From Aralia elata (lineage: Eukaryota; Streptophyta; Magnoliopsida; Apiales; Araliaceae): DNA of 64,000 nt. The position numbers were made by a program, and so were the translations under genes. The notes beneath the pieces are model-generated. The model was not told the DNA's origin. It ran no database searches and saw nothing but the letters and a program-made list of their open reading frames with translations. The stretch is from positions 84,598,643-84,662,642 of the forward strand of contig CM068382.1 in NCBI GenBank assembly GCA_034770075.1, in the 5' to 3' direction. This document shows positions 57,205 through 64,000 of the stretch, in pieces (the first letter of the stretch is position 1; each line of letters begins with the position of its first letter).

Positions 57205-58300
57205 ACAAAGGTAACTAATTCAGTTTTATTGGGTTACCAATTAATCATAAAAAAATTTATTATAGATTTTTTTTCGTGTTATAGGTTGGTAGTCAAACCG
57301 TTATACAAAGGTAACCAATTCAGTTTTATTGAGTTACCAATTAATTAAAAAAAATCTATTATAGAATTTTTTTTTCATAATGCAGTTGGTAGACAAACCT
57401 TAACACAAAGGTAACCAATTCAGTTTTATTGGGTTACCAATTAATTATAAAAAAATTATTATAGAATTTTTTTTTTCATAATGCAGTTGGTAGCCAAACC
57501 TTAACACAAAGGTAACCAATTCAGTTTTATTGGGTTACCAATTAATTATAAAAAATCTATTATAGAATTTTTTTTTCATACTGCAGTTGATAGCCAAACT
57601 TTTATACAAAGGTAACCTTTATCTAGACTCTATGTTCATGACCCACAATGTGTGATGTTTTTGATAGGTTTGATATAGGAAAAAGGTCCTACTACTAAGC
57701 ACACTTATATTATAAGCTCAACAGAAGTCAAAATCCTCCTACAGGAGCTTCGCAGAAAACCATTTTTATATAATTTTTTTTATTTCATAATACAATTGGT
57801 AGTCAAACCTTCATACAAAGGTAACTAATTCAATTTTATTGGGTTATCAATTAATTATAAAAAAAATCTATTATATATTTTTTTTCATAGTGCAGTTGGT
57901 AACCAAACCTTTAAACAAAGGTAAACAATTCAGTTTTATTGGGTTACCAATTAATTAAAAAAAATCTTTTATAGAATTTTTTTTTCATAATGCAGTTGGT
58001 AGCCAAACCTTCATACAAAGGTAACCAATTCAGTTTTATTGGGTTACCAATTAATTATAAAAAATCTATTATAGAATTTTTTTTTCATCGTACAGTTGGT
58101 AGCCAAACCTTCATACAAAGTAACCAATTCAGTTTTATTGGGTTACCAATTAATTATAAAAAAATTATTATAGATTTTTTTTTTCATAGTGCAATTGGTA
58201 GCCAAATCTTAATACAAAGGTAACCAATTCAATTTTATTGGATTACCAATTAATTATAAAAAATCTATTATAGAATTATTTTTTTCACAGTGCTCATGTT
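57205..58300. repeat. ~100-bp repeat array containing GGTAACC/GGTTACC
   Basis: About nine copies of a unit with 'aaaggtaaccaattcagttt', 'tattgggttaccaattaatt', 'ctattatagaattt' and 'gcagttggtagccaaacc'. A 180-bp non-repeat stretch interrupts it at 57612-57790. GGTAACC and GGTTACC occur as an inverted pair in each unit. Confidence 0.85.
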
Positions 58301-58587
58301 TCTCACTTTGCAATATCAAAAGCTGTTCCATATCTTCAACAAATTTCCCCAAGATAAAGATCTCAAGCTGGGAGATCACAGAAGCCTCGAAAACATAGCA
58401 ATAAAATAGATCAAATCGTACCAATAAATAAAAATGAAATAGTAATAATACATAAATGTCAACCAAATCTAGACTCTAGAGCTGAAAACAAACCATAACT
58501 CTCTATACGTACTCTCTATACTATACCATCATCACCAACAAGTAAATGAAAATCATCTCACTAGCATCCAATCTATGCATGAGATCT

Positions 58588-58791
58588 TCAGATCTTGAGT
58601 GCAGATCCAAAGAGAAAAGCTACGAATGTGAGCGCGCAGCCGACGGCGAACGATAGAGATATAGATCCAGCGGAAGCGGTCGGACTCGGGGCCGAAGCGT
58701 CTGCTGCGAGAGAAGTTCCGACGAGAGAGAAAACGGTGGCGATCACCGCCACTAGAGTAATCAAGCAAGCAATGGAGTAAGAGACCTCCAT
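58588..58791 (-). CDS. arabinogalactan (AGP) peptide inside a Pack-MULE-like element
   Basis: An intact 67-codon ORF on the minus strand. The signal peptide MEVSYSIACLITLVAVIATV continues to about ...GTSLA. The mature part has DASAPSPTASAGS (Ala-Pro-Ser-Pro motif for Hyp-linked arabinogalactan), and a C-terminal hydrophobic GPI signal (FAVGCALTFVAFLFGSALKI) follows. Composition is much more GC-rich than the surrounding repeats. It differs clearly from the 50251 peptide, so the two were captured from different AGP genes. Upstream, 'gatctagagagg' and 'gacttctctaagcagag' may be 5' UTR. Whether it is transcribed cannot be told from sequence. Confidence 0.78.
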   Translation of the reverse strand: MEVSYSIACLITLVAVIATVFSLVGTSLAADASAPSPTASAGSISLSFAVGCALTFVAFLFGSALKI

Positions 58792-60230
58792 TTTCTCTGC
58801 TTAGAGAAGTCAGATCTAGAGAGGAAGAGTATTGACAGTATTTTTTTTTCCAGGGCTTTAAAGATACGTGGTGTAATTAATTTGTACTTGTTGCACTCTT
58901 GTTGTAATTATTTTGTTTGTACACTAATTTTATAATTTTTTACTAATTGTTGTATATTACTGTAAAGAACCCTTTTTCATATTGAGAAAATTGCCAAATT
59001 GCTATTGCGGACTTCGTGATATGTTTTCCAATTAATTACTATATAAACAAGTATTCAATAACTATAGGTTAGATTCCAACGTTTCAGACAAATTTCTCTA
59101 CTTTTGCCCAATTCGCCATGTGAATCCACTCTAGTGATAAAAAAAAATTATAATAATAAATAAATTAAATTAGGTATTAAAATTTTAAATATAAAAAGAT
59201 TTAAAGCGGAAGGAACTAACTCCCTGTTTGTTTGTAAGTTTTATTTTAGGGGTAAGTTTTAGGAATTTTTTTCCCTTTTCATTCATTTCCTTATCTCCAA
59301 AACAAAACTCATAAAGAAAGTTAAATGAGAAATTATGGGAGAATATGTAAGAGTGAAGGTTACATCTGAGAGAGGAGTTGTTGAATTGATAATTTCCAAG
59401 ATAGTGGGTTACACGAGTAATTTAAATTTTTTTACCTATTTTTTCTCCCTAATTAACCATGATAATAATCGCATGATTTTTTTTTCTCCTTCCTATCTTT
59501 AAAGTCTGAATATATTACTGCATTTATAACCGTCAGGGATTGCTCCAGCTTTATAAAGTAGAGTAATAAAGTCGGATAAAAAAAATAACAGCTAATTTAG
59601 TGTTAAAAAAAATTGTGCAACCTCTTTTGTTTTGAAATTTACTCCTTGGGAAATAGAAACAGTTATTTTAAAAACTCAAAAAAATTTCTTCTCTTTTCCA
59701 CTTTATTATCAATTCATACTTTTTCTCCAATATTTTCTTACTCATTCTTTCAAAAGTTATTTAAATATTTTATTTAATTACACACGCTAGTGTGTACAAG
59801 GAATACTAATCTTATTTTATAAAGACATTTCTTCTATAAGTTTTTATGTTGAATATAACATTAATTTCACCGCCATGAAAAAAGTGTCGTAAATAATTAT
59901 TAAGAAATTATGATCAGCTTTTGTATTTGAAACAAAAGTATTACTGATAATATCATGATTGACTTTGAAAGTCAATGACGTACGTTTTCAAATTTAAAAT
60001 TAAGACGGTTCATTAAAAATAATTTTATTAATATTATGTTTCCATAATCATGAATTTCACCTAAAAATACTTAGACACTTTTACAATTTAGATGAGCTCA
60101 AATTATTAAAGCCCAATGCCGGAAAACGAAAACACAAAGGGGAGGAAGAATTCCCTTTCAAAAAGTTATGGGGCCCTTTCTCAGCCCAATAATTCAAATA
60201 ATGTCGTAAAACATAATTTAAAAAATTAGT

Positions 60231-60287
60231 TCCGCAGCCGGGATTTGAACCCGGACTCTTAAATTCTTAGATTAGAGAATTTGCCAA
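60231..60287 (-). pseudogene. tRNA-like pseudogene, truncated
   Basis: Intact T-arm CCGGGTTCAAATCCCGG and CTGCGGA; the 5' part is lost at the same place as in the 41495 and 50634 copies. Confidence 0.5.
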
Positions 60288-60488
60288 AAATTTCTAATAT
60301 TTCAACAACTGTACGTTACATACCAACGTTTCGGATAAATTTGTCTATTTTTGGCCCCACAATTCCCCCGGTGAATCCACTTATCTTCACTTTGTGTTCA
60401 CAAGCATCCGGTGACCCACGCATTATGTGTATAAATTAAAATTTTATAAAATTTAGAAGACTAAATAAAAAAATAAAAAAAATAAATT

Positions 60489-60962
60489 AAAAAGGACAAA
60501 ATAGTAATATATCTAAAATTATAGGGACAAAAGAAAAAAAAAGTCAAGCATAATACAAAATTACGAAACACGTCATCGGTTCCCCAGAACGCTTTATACA
60601 TAGAGATTAATAAAAGATTAATAAAGTCTGGGGAAAAAAATAACAGTTAATTTGGTGTTAATAATTTTATGTAGTTTTTTTTTAATTTCAAATTTAATCT
60701 TTAAGGAATAGGAGCAACTATTTTAAAAAGGACAAAATAGTAATATATCTAAAATTGTAGGGACAAAAGAGAAAAAAAAGAGTCAAGTGTGATACAAAAT
60801 CACGAAACACGTCATCGGCTCCCCAGAATGCTTTATACATAGAGATTAATAAAGTCTGGGAAAAAAACAGTTAATTTGGTGTTAATAATTTTATGTAGTC
60901 TTTTTTTTTAATTTCAAATTTAATCTTTAAGGAATAGGAGCAGTTATTTTAAAAACTCAAAA
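60489..60962. repeat. ~237-bp local direct duplication
   Basis: 'aggacaaaatagtaatatat' through 'gttaatttggtgttaataat' and 'ttaaggaataggagcag' occurs twice in tandem (about 60489-60726 and 60727-60962), with a few differences. The unit at 12770-12990 has a single copy. Confidence 0.8.
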
Positions 60963-61465
60963 GTTTTCTTTTTCTCTCTCCTACTGTTTTACCAATCCTT
61001 ATTTTCTCTCCAATATTTTTGTTACTCATTCTTTCAAAAGTTATTTAAATATTTTATTTTATTACACACGCTGGTGGTGTGTGCAAAAAATACTAGTAAT
61101 CATAAAATCACTTACTTTATACAGACATTTCGTGTGAAAAATAATATTAAGAAATTATGATAAACTTTTGTGTTTGAAACAAAAGTATTGCTCCTAATAT
61201 GGTAAATAATGCTAATGCACAACAACCTCCAACTTGGGAGTTGGGACTTATAATTTCCACCGTCTTTATAAAACCTCCTCCTAAATAAGTTGCAAGATTT
61301 ATAGAGAAAGAGAGGTTATGGGTCTAAAATTCACAAAAATTCTCTTTCTTTTCTTTCCTAGACTGGCGTACAGGAAGATGGAAAGCTATTCCACTTTTTC
61401 TTTCCTTCTCTTTTATCCTTTTTCTTTCCATTTCTTTCCACTAAAAACTCCCATAAATAGCTTAA

Positions 61466-62271
61466 CAGAGCCGGTCCTGGGCCAGGGTGAGTTGGACGAC
61501 CGCCTAGGGGCCAAAACTGAAAGGGGCCCAAAAATTAATTATAAGCTTATGTATATATGTGTAATTTAGTTTTTCTTAGATGTATGTTTAAGCACCCGTG
61601 GTCTAGTGGTGGAACAATACCATGTCAAGGTAGAGACCAGAGTTCGATTTTTTGTTGGTGCATTTTGCTTTCCATTTTTTTTTCACTAACAGTCCAAAAA
61701 GCCTTCAAATGTCAAACTCCTATCATAAAAGTAATTAATACTGTCGCAAAATTCTCCAGATATAAATACTAACAAATAAATTTTACATTCATATATGTAA
61801 AAATTTGTAAATATATAATTAAGAAAAAAATTTGAACGAAATTGTTTTTGTAAGAGGAGGATGTAATGTTATAATTAATAATGTTAAAATGATAATTATA
61901 TTGGTAAAATAAATATATATTTAGCGATAATTTTATATTTATTTTAATAACATGTCAATATAATTGTTGATATGACATTTTTAATAATTTTTTTAATTTA
62001 TTTTTTTTATCAAAAACACTTTTATAATTGTTGATATGAAACACTGTTTTAATTATATTGTGAAAAAACTTTTGCCAAACCTTTATATTAAAATAAATGT
62101 TTCATCTCAACACACTACGAACTCCCGTCAAACTAAAAAAATACAAAAAGTATTAAAAAAAAATTAGCTCGGGGGTGCTGCCCCTCAACTCCCGCCAAAT
62201 TTTCTGGCTTCGCCACCGGGCACACTCGAGATATTTCTCCTTGGGCCTTAAAAAACCCAGGACCGGTTCTG
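61466..62271. mobile_element. non-autonomous hAT element, second copy
   Basis: 806 bp, with ends CAGAGCCGG...CCGGTTCTG and the same TAGCTTAA duplication (61458-61465, 62272-62279) as the 42074-43612 copy. It lacks the Mutator-like insertion and shows that element's empty site (61549-61557). Carries the tRNA-Gly-like pseudogene. Confidence 0.88.
61592..61662 (+). pseudogene. tRNA-Gly-derived pseudogene, second copy
   Basis: GCACCCGTGGTCTAGTGGT...; anticodon loop again tgtca; T-loop GTTCGAT retained (better than the first copy) but the T-stem is mismatched. The acceptor ends ttggtgca. Confidence 0.8.
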
Positions 62272-63915
62272 TAGCTTAAGATAGGGTTTGGTTTTGATCA
62301 AATCAATAAAATAGTTCCATAATGCAATAAGCTAGCTAATACATTGATTTGACATGTTTTTTTGTTTAATTCACATATTACATGTATTAGCTCATTACGG
62401 ACATAATGCTATTACATCAATTTCTATGTTTTTCTTTACGCCTACTAATGAATGTATTAGCTTATTACGTTCGTAATGCTATAGGTCATAAAAGATAAAA
62501 CATTAATGATTACAACTGATTTGACATTTTGACTTATAATTTAATTTGTTCATTACATACAATCATATAATTTAGTAAACCAAATATAATTTTGAACATA
62601 ATGTAATAAGATTATAATTACTATACAAATACCATGAACGAACCAAATAAATATGTCGTAATAATTTATTATCATTACATACTCTATCGTATTACGTAAA
62701 CTATTGCATTATAACAAATTTTTATTTAGCGAACCAAATAAACCCCACCAAAGTGTTTTTGTATCGATTTTTTTAAGCTCTATTATAAAATTCAGAAGTA
62801 CTGGTGTGAAGATGACATGATTATAGGTCTAGCATGGGTGTTAGACTGTCAGACACGGTAATTTAGTACAAAATGAGTCAAAATATTCTAAAAAATGAGT
62901 CAAAATATTCTAAAAAATGTAGACATGTCCGTATGATGTCTTTTTAAGAATTCTCTTAGAGGTTGTTGAGTCCATGCAACGTAACTTTTAAGTTAGATTA
63001 TTATTTATTTTTGAAAACAAGTTTTAAATATTTTTAAATTTAAAATTGAGATAATTTATTAAACATTATAAAACAACAAATTTTACAATGATGAATACTT
63101 TTTCAAAAATTTATTAAACAAATTCCTATTATTTTTTTAGTTTGAAAATATTTCAATTTAACTTCAAAAAATTAATAATAATAAATTCTAGAAAGGATGG
63201 AGTATTTTGGATGATACTTGTTACTTCTCACATAAAAATATTCAGCTATGATCTCATAACATAAAAGAAGAAAAGAAATAAAGCTAAAGAGGAATTAATC
63301 TATAAGATCATTGCCAACATATATAAAAAGCATATACTATATACATCACAATAATAATAATCCCAAACAAGCTGCAACACAAAATGCAGCATCCTCACTT
63401 CACTGCACATTATGAGGAACAAGCGTGCACTGTGTCTGGAAGAATGCAAACAAATTTGCAGGCTCCGTTAACGCATTCACTGCCAGATGTTGCCAAGCTT
63501 GTAACCTATGCGAGGCATGCACAGACTAGTTTTTAAAACATTTCTTAGTACTCCATCTATTAAGTCTATCAAATATTAAAATTTTAGAGGCACTTTTGTT
63601 AATCATATAGGCTATATATATAATAGCTGCATTTTTCAAAAATGCAAGACCTAAACTCAAAAATATTAAAAAATTAGAAAAAGAAGTGAGAAATTCTTCT
63701 CTCTTTCTTTTTTGACTAAAACACAAAACACTTCATTTCTATAAAACAACACATACAACATTAGTACTTACTATTACAAGCAGACAACAAGCCTCAACAT
63801 GAAGCTGCTAAACAAGATGCAAAAGCTAGCCACACCTTAAACCATTGTCACAACGCTATTATCCGAGCTTTTGCAGCTTAGTGAGCTAAACCTCGAGCTT
63901 TATTCAAGTGTTTCT
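62272..63915 (+). repeat. tandem array, unit 6
   Basis: A close duplicate of 43613-45255: MITE-like block, doubled 'aaaatgagtcaaaatattct' phrase (also doubled at 44215-44265), anchor at 63495, ending 'caagtgtttct'. Confidence 0.75.
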
Positions 63916-64000
63916 TGATATACACATTAATTATACATTTTAATATTCCCATATTTTTATTATTTTATATGTTTATTTTATTTAACTAATACATTTTATT
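63916..64000 (+). mobile_element. start of Athila/Tat-like LTR (duplicate of 45256 insertion)
   Basis: Begins TGATATACACATT at exactly the same array position as 45256 and continues identically apart from one extra TTA-type indel, until the window ends. Confidence 0.7.

Larger units (their letters stand above)
56746..58972. mobile_element. Pack-MULE-like element with AGP peptide gene (element 2)
   Basis: 2227 bp. The left end GGAACATTTACATTAATTAG matches the right end of element 3 in reverse; the right end 'ctgtaaagaaccc' matches the ends of elements 1 and 3 (reverse complement GGGTTCTTTACA). The target is TTTTTCATA: intact on the right (58973-58981), and on the left (56733-56745) expanded by a TCAT repeat. 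The empty site is at 25939-25947. It contains an array of about 100-bp repeats and an AGP peptide ORF on the minus strand. No transposase. Confidence 0.78.
58973..61465 (+). repeat. tandem array, unit 5/6
   Basis: Starts with the second half of the split tRNA-like block (58981-59011). It holds the empty site of the complete retroelement (ATAAC 59526-59530) and of element 3 (60123-60131), another truncated tRNA-like block and a local tandem duplication (60489-60962), then the hAT target TAGCTTAA (61458-61465). Confidence 0.75.

Overview
The window is plant nuclear DNA, most likely from a dicot. It is AT-rich and gene-poor. It holds Ty3/gypsy chromovirus and Athila/Tat-like retroelements, Ty1/copia remains, hAT, Mutator-like and Stowaway-type elements, and plant-specific arabinogalactan (AGP) peptide reading frames. 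I found no ordinary single-copy host gene. Almost everything is a mobile element or a tandemly repeated intergenic unit.

The backbone is a direct tandem array of a non-coding unit of about 4.3-5.5 kb (after removing insertions), all in the same orientation. One anchor (a 'gcttgcaacctgtgcgaggc'-type motif) recurs near 15, 8240, 24180, 44840, 52415 and 63495. Each complete unit carries one or two tRNA-like T-arm blocks on the minus strand and a decayed exon-like fragment on the minus strand. Nested insertions interrupt the units, and most insertion sites can be checked against an uninterrupted copy in another unit of the same window.

Layout: 1-1606 array with a hAT-like insert; 1607-4852 minus-strand solo LTR; 4853-8797 array with a Stowaway-type element; 8798-12141 Ty1/copia (SIRE-like) 3' LTR plus remnant, minus strand; 12187-12354 fold-back element; 12373-14428 array; 14429-17789 plus-strand solo LTR; 18051-24134 hAT element with a DUF4371-type transposase gene, split by another solo LTR (19562-22780); 24135-26506 array; 26507-38998 complete Ty3/gypsy chromovirus (Del/Tekay-like) with 3.26-kb LTRs, 5-bp target duplication, PBS, a leader ORF, a 1490-codon gag-pol and PPT; 39605-41386 Pack-MULE-like element; 41387-45255 array with a hAT element (42074-43612) that contains a Mutator-like element; 45256-49735 two nested Athila/Tat-like retroelement remnants; 49739-50619 remnant of a second Pack-MULE-like element with an intact AGP peptide ORF; 50620-56745 array with another solo LTR (53175-55744); 56746-58972 third Pack-MULE-like element with a second AGP peptide ORF; 58973-64000 array, a hAT copy and the start of the duplicated Athila-like LTR.

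The most unusual item is a family of three related elements (39605-41386, 49739-50619, 56746-58972). They share ends and carry GGTTACC/GGTAACC tandem arrays. Each carries AGP-type or Pro-rich coding sequence; one also holds an exon resembling the biotin-pathway DAPA aminotransferase (BIO1). Where visible, target duplications are 9 bp, which fits gene capture by Mutator-like elements. Other points of note are GC-rich hairpin cassettes that differ between LTR subfamilies at one fixed position, an extra coiled-coil ORF upstream of gag, and a tRNA-Gly-derived pseudogene inside a hAT element.
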